Of a stretch of 64,000 bases of DNA, positions 1-10,049 are shown piece after piece. Under the pieces are notes generated by a model, which saw only the letters and a list, made by a program, of their open reading frames with translations, had not been told where the DNA came from and ran no database searches. This DNA is from Streptomyces venezuelae (GTDB lineage: Bacteria; Actinomycetota; Actinomycetes; Streptomycetales; Streptomycetaceae): assembly GCF_008642375.1 (NCBI RefSeq), contig NZ_CP029194.1, positions 2,232,001 to 2,296,000 of the forward strand. Reading direction: 5' to 3'. Both the position numbers and the translations under genes were made by a program. Position 1 is the first letter of the stretch, and every line of letters starts with the position of its first letter.

Positions 1-129
1 CATGATCTCGTCGAGCACCGCGCGTCCCTGGTCCGCTCCCTCCACGAACCAGTAGCTCATGTAGACCGCGTGGGAGTCGGGGCGGGTGATGTCCGGGTCG
101 ACGGCCATCGGGGCGGTGGAACTGGGCAT
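1..129 (-). CDS. Partial CDS at left edge, possible antibiotic-biosynthesis monooxygenase
   Basis: Only the first 43 codons are visible; the gene runs off the left edge. The ATG at 129 follows an AGGAGAG Shine-Dalgarno about 8 bases upstream, so this is a real start. The peptide begins MPSSTAPMAVDPDITRPDSH and then has a hydrophobic VYMSYWFVEG stretch and an acidic helix-like segment. This could be the first strand and helix of a small ferredoxin-like ABM monooxygenase, but no diagnostic motif is in view. It is the last visible gene of the minus-strand cluster and shows that the cluster extends beyond the window. Confidence 0.4.
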   Translation of the reverse strand, partial: MPSSTAPMAVDPDITRPDSHAVYMSYWFVEGADQGRAVLDEIM

Positions 130-212
130 GGTTGTCGTCTCTCCTGGTGTGGTCGGGTCTTCGGTTCTCGCTCGGCGGGGCCGCGCGGAGGAGCGGCGCA
201 CGGCCATGTGCG

Positions 213-1115
213 TCAGAGCCGGTTCCAGGCCTCGGCCTTCGGGGCGAAGAACTCCCGCAGCTGCGGCATGAAGGCCCCGGATCCGGCCGCCGTGGTGACC
301 AGTTCGCGGACGTACAGGGCCAGCTTCTCGACGTCGGAGTCGCTCAGAGCCGTGTACGGTGCCCGGTCCAGCCGGCACGTCTCGCGCTCCATCTCCTCCC
401 GCAGCGCGACCCCACGGGCGGTCAGGGTCCCCGCACCGTCGATCAGCTCGCGGTCGACGAGCCTTTCCTGCGCGGCCGACCAGTCCTGCTCGGACCAGCC
501 GCGCTGGGGCATCACGACCTCCTTCGGCATGCCCAGCTCGCTGGCGCAGTCGAGGACGAGCGCCTCGGCCCCGATCAGTTCGAGGTGGCCGAGCACGATG
601 GCGTGCCCGTCACCCCGGTGCTCCCGGAGCATGGTCGCGGCGTGCCACAGCGCGATGTGCGGCTCGTCGGGCTGCTCCAGGGCGACGTTGGCCGCGTAGA
701 GCGGGCGCCCGGGGAAGGAGGCCCCCCACGCCGCGGCCGTGGCCAGCTTCGCCGCTTCCGCCATCTGCTCCGACCGGATGACCTCGGGGCCGAGGAGGCG
801 TTCGAGCGCCGTGCCGATGGCCTTCTGGCGCGCGAGGATCGCCTGCTTCGGCGAAACGGAGTCCCAGACCGCGGGCACGCGCTCCGCGACGAAGGCGGGG
901 GCGAAGCCGTGGAAGACCGCGGTCACGACCGGGGCGTCCACCGCGCCGAGCGGTGCCGAGCGGCACGCCATGTAGACGCTCAGGGGATCGGTGACGCCGA
1001 ATCGCTCGAGTTCCACTCCCAGATCCGGGGTGAAATACGAGATCGAATGCAGCGCATTCACCGCCTGCGCACAGCGCTGCTCATAGGAACGCTCACCACT
1101 TTGTGCTGCAGTCAT
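213..1115 (-). CDS. SalK/SCO6745-like family protein
   Basis: A 300-residue protein of the actinomycete family called SalK or SCO6745-like. It is mostly helical with a C-terminal winged-helix-like region (about 200-290, containing ARGVALREEMERETCRLD), which often draws a MarR-like label. No catalytic motif is evident and the biochemical role of the family is unclear to me. The ATG at 1115 has AAGGA just upstream. It lies 130 bp downstream of the carboxylase beta gene on the same strand, so it may belong to the same transcript. Family assignment is from overall resemblance; a regulatory or accessory role is inference. Confidence 0.6.
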   Translation of the reverse strand: MTAAQSGERSYEQRCAQAVNALHSISYFTPDLGVELERFGVTDPLSVYMACRSAPLGAVDAPVVTAVFHGFAPAFVAERVPAVWDSVSPKQAILARQKAIGTALERLLGPEVIRSEQMAEAAKLATAAAWGASFPGRPLYAANVALEQPDEPHIALWHAATMLREHRGDGHAIVLGHLELIGAEALVLDCASELGMPKEVVMPQRGWSEQDWSAAQERLVDRELIDGAGTLTARGVALREEMERETCRLDRAPYTALSDSDVEKLALYVRELVTTAAGSGAFMPQLREFFAPKAEAWNRL

Positions 1116-1245
1116 GACATCCTTAAGACCTGGAGGAGAGAGGGGAATTCAGAGGGAGGCAGACAGATTTGAGCTTCTGCGGCACCCGCTGCCCGGGCAA
1201 GGGAATTGACCAAGGAATGACGCGGGCTGACAGGGTTCTTTCGGC

Positions 1246-2811
<1,566 letters not shown>

Positions 2812-2840
2812 GCGGGTCCACACTCTCGTTAAGTCGATGG

Positions 2841-3800
2841 TCAGACGGCGTTGTCTGTGGCAGTGAAAGCACCGGTGGTCAGGGCGAGCTGGCGGGCGCT
2901 GCTCGTCGCGTGGACGCGGGCGTGCGGTGCGATGCGCCGGACCAGGCCGCCGAGCACCAGGCCGGGTCCGGCCTCGATGAAGCGGTCCACGCCCGCCGCG
3001 CCGAGCTCCTCGACCGCCTCGGTCCAGCGCACCGGGCGGGTGAGCTGGCCGGCCAGGGCGACGATCGCCTCGGCGGCGGTGGACACCCGGGCTCCGGTGA
3101 CGCTGGAGACCAGCGGGATCTCCGGGTCCCGGAACTCGGTGGTGATCAGCGCCTCGGTGAACTCCGCCTCGATGCCGCGCAGCAGGCTGGAGTGGAAGGG
3201 GCCGCCGGCCCGCAGCTCCGCCACCCGGGTGGCCCCGGCGGCGTGCGCCGCTCGCGTCAGCAGGGTCACGGCCTCCGCCTCGCCCGAGACGACCGTCTGG
3301 CCGGGGCCGTTGTCGCCGCTGATCTCGACCGTGCGACCGGTGTCCGCGGCGACCTCGCCACACAGGCGGGCCACCGCGGGGCGGTCGAGGCCGAGCACCG
3401 CGGCCGTGGCGCCCCGCACCCGGTCGTCGACCGTGGCGACCAGCTCGCCACGCAGCCGTACCAGACGCAGCGCGTCCGTCCATTCCAGGACGCCCGCGGC
3501 GACCAGCGCCGCGTACTCGCCGAGGCTGTGTCCGGCGACCGCGTCGGGCTCGACACCCTGCCCGCGCAGCACCTCCAGGGTGACCAGGCTGGTGAGCAGG
3601 ATGGCCGGCTGCGAGACCGCCGGGTCGTCGAGGTCCCGGCCGGGACCGTGCCAGCTCAGCCTCGACAGGGGGATGCCGAGCACGTCGTCGGCGGTGCGGT
3701 AGTAGGTCTCCACCAGATCGGGCCGCTGGGCGAGCAGGTGCCTGCCCATGCCCACGCGCTGTGAGCCCTGCCCGGGGAAGACGAATGCGGTGCGGTTCAT
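2841..3800 (-). CDS. Malonyl-CoA:ACP transacylase (MCAT, FabD-like)
   Basis: 319 residues. It moves malonyl from CoA to the ACP phosphopantetheine arm to feed the minimal PKS. Visible motifs: FPGQGSQ at residues 8-14, the nucleophile elbow GHSLGEY near residue 90, a GGPFHSSLL segment with the catalytic His near 200, and GPGLVLGGL near the C-terminus. Most type II clusters borrow the fatty-acid MCAT; a dedicated copy recalls JadL. It sits 53 bp downstream of the PPTase and 29 bp upstream of the carboxylase beta gene, in an operon of precursor-supply functions. Confidence 0.93.
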   Translation of the reverse strand: MNRTAFVFPGQGSQRVGMGRHLLAQRPDLVETYYRTADDVLGIPLSRLSWHGPGRDLDDPAVSQPAILLTSLVTLEVLRGQGVEPDAVAGHSLGEYAALVAAGVLEWTDALRLVRLRGELVATVDDRVRGATAAVLGLDRPAVARLCGEVAADTGRTVEISGDNGPGQTVVSGEAEAVTLLTRAAHAAGATRVAELRAGGPFHSSLLRGIEAEFTEALITTEFRDPEIPLVSSVTGARVSTAAEAIVALAGQLTRPVRWTEAVEELGAAGVDRFIEAGPGLVLGGLVRRIAPHARVHATSSARQLALTTGAFTATDNAV

Positions 3801-3853
3801 CCAGTCACGTCCTTGTCGTCGGTCAGCCGGGGTCGCCGGGCGGCCGGTGCGCC

Positions 3854-4684
3854 TCAGCAGGCGAGGGCCGGTACGGCCGGCTCGGATAGGTCCGCTCCGC
3901 CGCCGGTGTCGTGGGTGCGGAGCCAGTCCCCGTTCAGCCAGCGGACGTTGACCGAGCGGGGAGCCGCCCCCCGGACCGCTGCCGCGGCGGAGTGCGTGGC
4001 GGTGCAGGGGATGTCGAGTACGGTCCAGCCGGGCGGGTGGCGCCGCTCGTCGGCGCCGAGGTAGTCCTCGGCGGGGGAACGGCTCAGCCCCGTGCCGATC
4101 CCTTTGAGGAAGGCTTCCTTACGGGTCCAGATCCGGCCGAACAGAGCCGCCTTCAGCTCCTCCGCCGTGGCGTCCGCCAGCTCGCTCTGTTCGTCCGGGT
4201 GCAGGGCCTCGCCGCAGATCTCCACACTCTCCTGGCGCGGCAGTCTCTCCACGTCCACCCCGACCGGGGCGGCCGCCACGCCCACCAGGGCGACTCCGCT
4301 GCTGTGGGACAGGGAGAAGTGCAGGGGCGGCCGGGCCGGTGTCGGAGCGACCGCCGGCCGGCCGTGCGCTCCGCCGCACCCCGGGCAGGGCTCGCGGACG
4401 AAGCGGATGTCCTGGGGCAGGGTGCCGGTGTAGCGGCCGAGCAGTCTGCGCAGGGCGACGTGGGCGGTGGCGTACAGCAGCCCGTCCGCCGGGCGGATGA
4501 ACGAGGCGGCTCTGTGCCGCTCCGCCCAGTCGAGCTCCGAGGTGTCGAGCACCGCCCCGGCCGTCTCGTCCGGGCGGCGCACCAGCCACAGGTCGAGCCG
4601 GCCCTCGGAGACGGTGAACTCCTGCTCCTGCGGGTCGGGGTGACGCGTGGGCCGGCCGGTCGGCGCTCTGTGCGCCGCCGTCAT
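3854..4684 (-). CDS. Sfp-type 4'-phosphopantetheinyl transferase
   Basis: 276 residues. It transfers 4'-phosphopantetheine from CoA to the conserved Ser of carrier proteins. The diagnostic motifs are present: VGVDVERL (residues about 140-147, Mg-binding Asp and Glu) and WTRKEAFLKGIGTGL (about 190-204). The gene overlaps the upstream ACP stop by ATGA (4684-4681), so the two are translationally coupled. Both the main ACP at 10942 and the discrete ACP immediately upstream are plausible substrates. Comparable to JadM. The N-terminal ~30 residues are low-complexity and the start rests mainly on the overlap. Confidence 0.93.
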   Translation of the reverse strand: MTAAHRAPTGRPTRHPDPQEQEFTVSEGRLDLWLVRRPDETAGAVLDTSELDWAERHRAASFIRPADGLLYATAHVALRRLLGRYTGTLPQDIRFVREPCPGCGGAHGRPAVAPTPARPPLHFSLSHSSGVALVGVAAAPVGVDVERLPRQESVEICGEALHPDEQSELADATAEELKAALFGRIWTRKEAFLKGIGTGLSRSPAEDYLGADERRHPPGWTVLDIPCTATHSAAAAVRGAAPRSVNVRWLNGDWLRTHDTGGGADLSEPAVPALAC

Positions 4685-5058
4685 GCCATGACTCCGGAGT
4701 CGCTCCAGTGCGAGGTGCGGTCCCCTCCGAGCTGGCCTGCCAGACAGTCGACCAGCTCGGCGGCGCTGTTGGCCAGCAACAGCATCTGCAGGTTCAGTTC
4801 GACCTGGAGGGCGGCCTCCATCCGGTGCTGGAGTTCGAGGCCGGCGATCGAGCCGATGCCCAGACTGTTCATCGGCCGGCCCGTGGTGTCCACGCTCTGC
4901 GGCGGAATCCCCAGGAGCCGGCCGAGCTCCTGGCGTACGTACGTGTCGAGCATGCTGCTGCGCTCGCGGTGATCCGCCGCGGCCAGGGCGGCGCGATCGG
5001 GCACGCGCACCTCGACGGCGGACGGGCGTGTCCGGCTGGCTTGTGGCGTCGCTGTCAT
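4681..5058 (-). CDS. Second discrete acyl carrier protein
   Basis: 125 residues. The C-terminal ~75 residues form a phosphopantetheine-binding domain with MNSLGIGSIAGLELQHRME, where the Ser of GIGS is the predicted attachment site. This resembles modular-PKS carrier domains (GVDSLxxLEL) more than the type II ACP at 10942 (GYESLALLE). A ~40-residue Thr/Arg/Ala-rich leader precedes it. The start at 5058 overlaps the MFS stop (ATGA) and has AGGAC upstream; the stop overlaps the PPTase start. An extra ACP is not part of the standard angucycline set, so its job is unknown: starter loading, a tailoring-stage tether, or a side pathway. Confidence 0.85.
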   Translation of the reverse strand: MTATPQASRTRPSAVEVRVPDRAALAAADHRERSSMLDTYVRQELGRLLGIPPQSVDTTGRPMNSLGIGSIAGLELQHRMEAALQVELNLQMLLLANSAAELVDCLAGQLGGDRTSHWSDSGVMA

Positions 5059-6527
5059 GTTCTGTCCTGAGCTGGGTGACGTGGTTCGTTCATGGGTCCG
5101 GCCGAAGGGACTGCCCGGGCGGCGGTGTCCGCCACCGGCCGTCTCGCGAGGCCGCGGAGTGCGACGAGCAGGCCGGCGACGCCGACGGCCGTGATCAGCG
5201 CGAGCACGGGCCCCCGGCCCGCCGAGTACAGCGCGGCGCAGAGCACGGTCATGAGCGCCGCCGCCAGTTGGACGGCGGTCTGGTAGAGGCCGCCGGCCAT
5301 CGCCTGCTGCGGAGCCGGAACGGATCCGGTGGCCTGCACATGGAAGGCCGTGAAGGCGAGGACGAACGCGGCGCCGACGAGCAGCAGGGTGGGGAGCACG
5401 TCCGTGGCGTAGTCGACCGTGCCGCCCTCGCGCGGGTAGAGCGCATAGCCGAGGGGTGCGGCCGCGGCTCCCGCCGCGATCAGCCGGGCGGGCCCGAAGC
5501 GGGTGACGAGCCTCCCGGAGTGCAGCGCGGTGAGGGCGAGCGGTACGGCGGCCGGCAGGAAGGCGAGCCCGGTGCGCAGCGGCCCGAAGCCCGCCTGCTG
5601 CTGCAGGTGCAGGGTGCTCACCAGGAGCAGCCCCAGGTAGGAGCCGTTGAGGGCGCCGGCGCCGAGCGCGGAGCGCACCAGCGGTTCGTGGGCGAGCAGG
5701 TCCAGCTTCAGCAGCGGTTGCTCGGCGCGCAGTTCCACGCGTACGAAGACCACCGCGAGGAGCGCCGCGAGCAGGAAGGCGCCGATGGTGCGGGGATGGT
5801 CCCAGCCGGCGGCCGGCCCGGAGGCGATCGCGTACACCAGGAGCAGCATCGCCCCGGTGAGGCTGAGGGCGCCCGCGGCGTCGTACCGCCGCGGCGTCTT
5901 CGGGTCGGGCCTGTCCCGGGGGATCAGACGCAGCCCGGCGACGAAGAGGAGCAGGGCGACCGGCGCCGGGAAGGCGAAGGTCCAGCGCCAGCTCACCTCG
6001 GTGAGCGCCCCGGAGAGGAGCAGCCCCACCGAGAAGCCACTGGCGCCGAAGAGCGTGTAGACCGAGAGCGCACGGCTGCGCGCCGGGCCCTCGGGGAAGG
6101 TGGACGCGATGATGGCGAGCCCGGTGGGCGCGGTCAGCGCGGCGCAGAACCCCTTCACGAACCGGGTGGCCACGAGCAGCGTCGCGCTGTCCGCGAGGGC
6201 GCTCACGAGGGATGCCGCGGCGAACACGAGCAGCGCGGCCAGATAGACCGGCCGGCGGCCGAGCAGGGCGACGACCCGGCCGCCGAAGAGCAGCAGCGCT
6301 CCGAAGCCGACGGCGAATCCGGAGACGATCCACTGGAGTTGGGATGTGGCCAGGCCGAGGTCTTCGCCGATGGAGGGCAGTGCCACCAGAGCCACGGACA
6401 CCTCGAGGGCGTCGATGAGCATGTTTCCGGCGAGCACGAACAGCAGGCCCCACAGGGCAGGGCTCCACCGCCCGTCGGCTTCTGTCTCGGCCTGAGCAGG
6501 GGCCCGGGGTGTCCTCGAACGTGTCAT
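5055..6527 (-). CDS. MFS multidrug efflux transporter (14-TM DHA2-like)
   Basis: 490 residues, inner-membrane proton antiporter, likely exporter of the cluster product and hence a self-resistance candidate. The N-terminal half shows LFVLAGNMLIDALEVSVALVALPSIGEDLG and the motif GGRVVALLGRRPVYL, as in QacA/EmrB-type carriers; about 13-14 hydrophobic segments follow. The ATG at 6527 (MTRSRTPRAP) is chosen because it sits ahead of the charged N-terminus with GGCGGACGGGA upstream; the reading frame stays open further upstream with low-complexity sequence. The 3' end overlaps the ACP start by 4 bp. A strong hairpin (6575-6608) separates it from the reductase upstream. Confidence 0.9.
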   Translation of the reverse strand: MTRSRTPRAPAQAETEADGRWSPALWGLLFVLAGNMLIDALEVSVALVALPSIGEDLGLATSQLQWIVSGFAVGFGALLLFGGRVVALLGRRPVYLAALLVFAAASLVSALADSATLLVATRFVKGFCAALTAPTGLAIIASTFPEGPARSRALSVYTLFGASGFSVGLLLSGALTEVSWRWTFAFPAPVALLLFVAGLRLIPRDRPDPKTPRRYDAAGALSLTGAMLLLVYAIASGPAAGWDHPRTIGAFLLAALLAVVFVRVELRAEQPLLKLDLLAHEPLVRSALGAGALNGSYLGLLLVSTLHLQQQAGFGPLRTGLAFLPAAVPLALTALHSGRLVTRFGPARLIAAGAAAAPLGYALYPREGGTVDYATDVLPTLLLVGAAFVLAFTAFHVQATGSVPAPQQAMAGGLYQTAVQLAAALMTVLCAALYSAGRGPVLALITAVGVAGLLVALRGLARRPVADTAARAVPSAGPMNEPRHPAQDRT

Positions 6528-6574
6528 GGTCCCGTCCGCCGTAGAGGGTGAGTGAGGGGCTTCGGTCAGGGGGC

Positions 6575-6608
6575 GGGCCGGCCGCGGAAGGGGTTCCGCG
6601 GCCGGCCC
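6575..6608 (-). terminator. Strong hairpin between the reductase and the MFS gene
   Basis: Perfect 15-bp inverted repeat (arms 6575-6589 and 6594-6608, beginning GGGCCGGCC) with a 4-base GGGG loop. No clear U-tract follows, so it may attenuate rather than fully end transcription, leaving the transporter and supply genes at lower expression. Confidence 0.7.
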
Positions 6609-6658
6609 GGCCGGCGCGAGGGGGGGTGACGCGCCGGCGGTCCGTCGGGCCGGGCTGC

Positions 6659-7420
6659 TCAACCGAGCAGCGTGCCGCCCGTGGCGTCGACGAAGGAGCC
6701 GGTGATCCAGCGGGCCTCGTCGCTGGCGAGGAAGGCCACGACGTCCGCGACGTCCTCCGGCTCGCCGACGCGGTTGAAGGTGGACATCCGCGCCATCTGC
6801 TCCACCACTTCGGGGATGCCGAAGACGGGGTTGTCGTTACGGGTGATGCCCGGCGCGACGGAGTTGACGGTGATGTTGCGCGAGCCGAGGTGCTTCGCGA
6901 AGTGCAGGGCGAGCTGGTCGACGGCGCCCTTGGTCATCGCGTACGCGATCTCGTCCGGGTTCGCGAAGCGGGTCAGGCCGGAGGTGATGTTGATGATGCG
7001 GCCGCCGTCGGGCATGTTCTTCAGGGCCCGCTGGATGAGGAAGAACGGCGCCTTGGCGTTGACCGCGAACAGCTCGTCGAACTTCTCCGGCGTGGTGTCC
7101 TCGGGCTTGACCCCGCCCATCACACCGGCGTTGTTGACCAGGATGTTCAGGTCGGTGCCACCGGTGCGCTCCCGCAGGCCGCTCTCGAGCCCGAGGAACA
7201 GTTCGTGCACGTCGCCGGGGACGCCGAGCTCGGCACGGACCGTGAAGGCCCGGCCGCCGTCCTTCTCGATCGAGGCGACGACCTCGTCGGCCGCGTCCTT
7301 GCGAGAGGTGTAGTGGACGGCGACCAGCGCGCCCTCCGCCGCGAGGCGTACGGCGGCCGCGCGGCCCATGCCCCGGCTCGAGCCCGTGACGAGCGCGGTC
7401 TTGCCCGTGAGCCTGCCCAT
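6659..7420 (-). CDS. Putative internally initiated SDR reductase within the fusion
   Basis: In frame inside the oxygenase-reductase gene. The ATG at 7420 begins MGRLTGKTALVTGSSRGMG, exactly where a stand-alone SDR would start, and GGAG lies seven bases upstream, an ideal Shine-Dalgarno. Translation from here would give a 253-residue reductase, a standard SDR length, besides the 789-residue fusion. I recall that PgaM from the gaudimycin pathway gives such an extra polypeptide from an internal start. Whether both forms are made here is inference from the site. Confidence 0.65.
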   Translation of the reverse strand: MGRLTGKTALVTGSSRGMGRAAAVRLAAEGALVAVHYTSRKDAADEVVASIEKDGGRAFTVRAELGVPGDVHELFLGLESGLRERTGGTDLNILVNNAGVMGGVKPEDTTPEKFDELFAVNAKAPFFLIQRALKNMPDGGRIINITSGLTRFANPDEIAYAMTKGAVDQLALHFAKHLGSRNITVNSVAPGITRNDNPVFGIPEVVEQMARMSTFNRVGEPEDVADVVAFLASDEARWITGSFVDATGGTLLG

Positions 7421-9028
7421 ATCTGTTCTCCACTTCTTCACCGTTGCTGTGTCCGACGACTTCGTCGGTAGCGAAGTCGCCGGGGTCTTCCGGGACCCGG
7501 CGGATGCCGGATCCCCCTGGGCCTGCCGGGACTCGGCCGACTGCGCGGACGACGGCGCGCCGAACCAGCGGTTCAGCGCCTGCTCCAGGTCCGCTCCCCC
7601 GGTGCCGGCCCAGGCGATGTAGCCGTCGGGGCGCACCAGCAGGGCGTCGGCGCCGGCCACGGCGTCGGGGTGCGGGACGGCGGTCACCGTGTGGACCGGG
7701 CCGTCCCAGCGGGCGGCGACGGTGCGCAGCTCCTGCTGCCCGGCGGTGTCGCCGGGCAGCAGGAGCAGGGCGCCGCGCCCGGGGCGCAGGATCTCGGTGC
7801 TGGTGAGCGGTCCCTCGTCGGTGCTGAGCTGCCAGTGCGGCAGTCGCACGCCGAGCAGGGGATGATCGCCCGCACCCATGTCGTGGCGGATGTCCAGGCC
7901 GGAGACCATTCCGGCCAGGTGGGCCCGGACGTTCTCGCTCTCCTCGGCCAGTTCGGCGAAGACCTGCCGGACCGCGTCGACCTGCTGCGAGCCGAGCAGC
8001 AGCAGCGCCTGGGTCCTGATGTTGCTCAGGACTTCCTGGCCGACCGCGTGCCGTTCGCCGTGGTAGCTGTCGAGCAGGCCGTCCGGGGCTCGCCCGGTCA
8101 CCTGCGCGGCGAGCTTCCAGCCGAGGTTGGCGGCGTCCTGCAGCCCGAGGTTGAGGGCCTGGCCGCCGATCGGCATCTGCTGGTGTGCCGCGTCGCCCGC
8201 CAGGAGGAGCCGGGAGGCGCGGTAGGTGGCCGCCTGCCGGGAGGCGTCACCGAAGGAGTTCACCCACAGCGGTGTGCCGCCGCTGATGTCCTCCCCTGTG
8301 ACGCGCTTCCAGGTGTCGGCGATGTCCTCGAACCGCGGCTGCCTGCCCTGCGGCCGGGCACCGAACTCGTGCACCATCACCCGGGTCACCCCGTCGGGAC
8401 GCCGGGCGGCGATGGCGAGTCCTCCGTCGAGCCGCTCGAAGCGGCGGTTGCGGATGTCGATGCCCGCCACGTCGGCGCGCAGCAGTTCGCGTTCCGCGTC
8501 GGCGCCGGGGAAGTCGAAGCCTCCCAGGCGGCGTACGGCGCTGTTCTCTCCGTCGCAGCCGACGATGAACCCGGCCCGGAAGAACTCCGTCGTTCCCCGG
8601 GCCGTGCGCACCTCGGCTTCGGCGTGGTCCTCGGTCACGGTCAGCCCGGTCACCTCGTGACCGCGCCGGATGTCCGCGCCGAGGTCCTTCGCCCACTGTC
8701 CGAGCAGCTCCTCGATGCGGGTCTGCGGGACCTTCCACTGGCCCGGGTACGGGCTGGGAAGTGTGAGGTCGAGCGGGATCCCCCCGAAGTGACCCTTCGG
8801 CTCGTTCGGTATCTCACCGAGCGGGGCGAGCAGGCCGCGGGTGTCGAGGATCTCCATGGTGCGGGCGTGCAGGGTGGAGGCGCGCGACTCGGTGGTCGGC
8901 GCGGTGAGCTGCTCGAGGACCACCACGTCCGCACCGGCGAGCCGCAGCTCGCCCGCGAGGAAGAGCCCGACCGGGCCCGCCCCGACCACGATCACCTGGG
9001 TTTCGGTGCAGTCCCCGGCCATGGTCAT
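6659..9028 (-). CDS. Fused FAD monooxygenase / short-chain reductase (PgaM/UrdM-type)
   Basis: A single 789-residue frame. Residues 1-490 are an aromatic hydroxylase: GAGPVGLFLAGELRLAG (FAD Rossmann), VGCDGENSAVR (DG motif) and GDAAHQQMPIGGQALNLGLQDA (FAD ribityl site). A ~40-residue Ala/Ser/Thr-rich linker leads to a C-terminal SDR domain with TGSSRGMG (NADPH), NNAG and a Ser...YxxxK (YAMTK) active site. This is the layout of the angucyclinone enzymes PgaM, UrdM and CabV, where the oxygenase hydroxylates at C-12/C-12b and the reductase reduces the C-6 ketone. Start 9028 overlaps the cyclase stop (ATGA). An internal ATG at 7420 may give a free reductase (separate entry). Confidence 0.92.
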   Translation of the reverse strand: MTMAGDCTETQVIVVGAGPVGLFLAGELRLAGADVVVLEQLTAPTTESRASTLHARTMEILDTRGLLAPLGEIPNEPKGHFGGIPLDLTLPSPYPGQWKVPQTRIEELLGQWAKDLGADIRRGHEVTGLTVTEDHAEAEVRTARGTTEFFRAGFIVGCDGENSAVRRLGGFDFPGADAERELLRADVAGIDIRNRRFERLDGGLAIAARRPDGVTRVMVHEFGARPQGRQPRFEDIADTWKRVTGEDISGGTPLWVNSFGDASRQAATYRASRLLLAGDAAHQQMPIGGQALNLGLQDAANLGWKLAAQVTGRAPDGLLDSYHGERHAVGQEVLSNIRTQALLLLGSQQVDAVRQVFAELAEESENVRAHLAGMVSGLDIRHDMGAGDHPLLGVRLPHWQLSTDEGPLTSTEILRPGRGALLLLPGDTAGQQELRTVAARWDGPVHTVTAVPHPDAVAGADALLVRPDGYIAWAGTGGADLEQALNRWFGAPSSAQSAESRQAQGDPASAGSRKTPATSLPTKSSDTATVKKWRTDMGRLTGKTALVTGSSRGMGRAAAVRLAAEGALVAVHYTSRKDAADEVVASIEKDGGRAFTVRAELGVPGDVHELFLGLESGLRERTGGTDLNILVNNAGVMGGVKPEDTTPEKFDELFAVNAKAPFFLIQRALKNMPDGGRIINITSGLTRFANPDEIAYAMTKGAVDQLALHFAKHLGSRNITVNSVAPGITRNDNPVFGIPEVVEQMARMSTFNRVGEPEDVADVVAFLASDEARWITGSFVDATGGTLLG

Positions 9029-9972
9029 GCCGCCTTGCGCTCGGCGTAGTCCTTGGCGTGGCCCAGGGTGGCGCGGCTGTTGGTGCTCAGCGCGCTCTGG
9101 ACGTACTGCTTGGCGTCGTCGACGGTCGCGTCGGCACCGAGGATCCTGGTGATGTTCTCGGTGTTGATGGTCACCGTGTGCTGGGACGAGGCGGCCACGC
9201 CCTGGTCGTTCGGGGCGAACGTCCAGTAGCCGGTGTGCAGCGTCATCAGCGCCGGCAGCGTCACCTGCTTGTAGGCGATCCTGTCGTGCGGGAAGGTCAC
9301 CCGGTACGACTTGGTGGTGTGCACCGAGCCGTCCTTGGCGCGGGTGTCCATCTCGAGCTCCTGCATGCCCGGGGAGGGCTCCGAGAAGCGGACGGTGGCG
9401 ACGTGCGGCAGCCGCTCGGGCCACTCCCCCGCCTCGTTGACGAAGTCGAAGACGTCCTTGGCCGAGCCGTTGATCTGGACGGTGTCCTCGAAGGAGAACG
9501 TCAGGTCCTCGGCCGCGTGCGCCGCCTCGACGTTCTGCTTCAGCGCGGCGAGCTCCGAGCGCGAGTTGCGGTCGACGGCCTCGTCGATCCACGCGAGGCT
9601 GTCGGCGTCGTCGTCGATGGCCCGGTAGTCGTGCAGGAGCCGGACACGGGACTCGTCGGCGGAGAGGGACTCGATGATCCAGGTGCCGCCCATCGAGGCG
9701 ATCGGGGGCGCGGAGACCTCCTGGCGGAAGGTGATCCGCAGCTGCTCCGGGTCCAGGGTGCGGCGCGAGGTCCAGTTCTTGGCCTCGCCGTTGGCGGTGG
9801 CCCAGATCCGGATGCGCTCCTCGCCCTCGCCCTGCTCCACGTGGTCGACGTAGATGGTCGGCGGGAAGATCCGGGGCCAGTTCTGCACCTCGGCGATCAG
9901 ACGGTAGACGGCGGCGGCCGGGGCCGAGACCGTGATCTCGTGCTCCACCTCGCGCAGGCCGGGCTGCGACAT
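9025..9972 (-). CDS. Two-domain polyketide aromatase/cyclase
   Basis: 315 residues with two START/Bet v1-like helix-grip domains, about 8-150 and 165-315 (a second VQINGSAKDVFDFVNEAGEWPERLPHV start mirrors the first ITVSAPAAAVYRLIAEVQNWPRIFPP). It catalyses first-ring aromatisation and dehydration after C-9 ketoreduction, as for UrdL/JadD-type proteins. Two in-frame ATGs lie six bases apart; the one at 9972 has GAGGAG with seven-base spacing, while GAGGAG almost abuts the one at 9978. The stop overlaps the next gene by 4 bp, so its translation is coupled to the oxygenase fusion. Confidence 0.94.
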   Translation of the reverse strand: MSQPGLREVEHEITVSAPAAAVYRLIAEVQNWPRIFPPTIYVDHVEQGEGEERIRIWATANGEAKNWTSRRTLDPEQLRITFRQEVSAPPIASMGGTWIIESLSADESRVRLLHDYRAIDDDADSLAWIDEAVDRNSRSELAALKQNVEAAHAAEDLTFSFEDTVQINGSAKDVFDFVNEAGEWPERLPHVATVRFSEPSPGMQELEMDTRAKDGSVHTTKSYRVTFPHDRIAYKQVTLPALMTLHTGYWTFAPNDQGVAASSQHTVTINTENITRILGADATVDDAKQYVQSALSTNSRATLGHAKDYAERKAA

Positions 9973-10049
9973 GCTCATGCTCCTCGGTTCAAAGATCGGA
10001 TACGGATCGGGACGGCCCGCTCGACGGGCTGCCCGTGCGGACGGTCGGC

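Noticed and set aside
9029..9592. N-terminal extension of the oxygenase fusion upstream of 9028
   Set aside because: It overlaps the aromatase/cyclase in another frame and has Arg-rich shadow sequence; the ATGA overlap gives a clear start.
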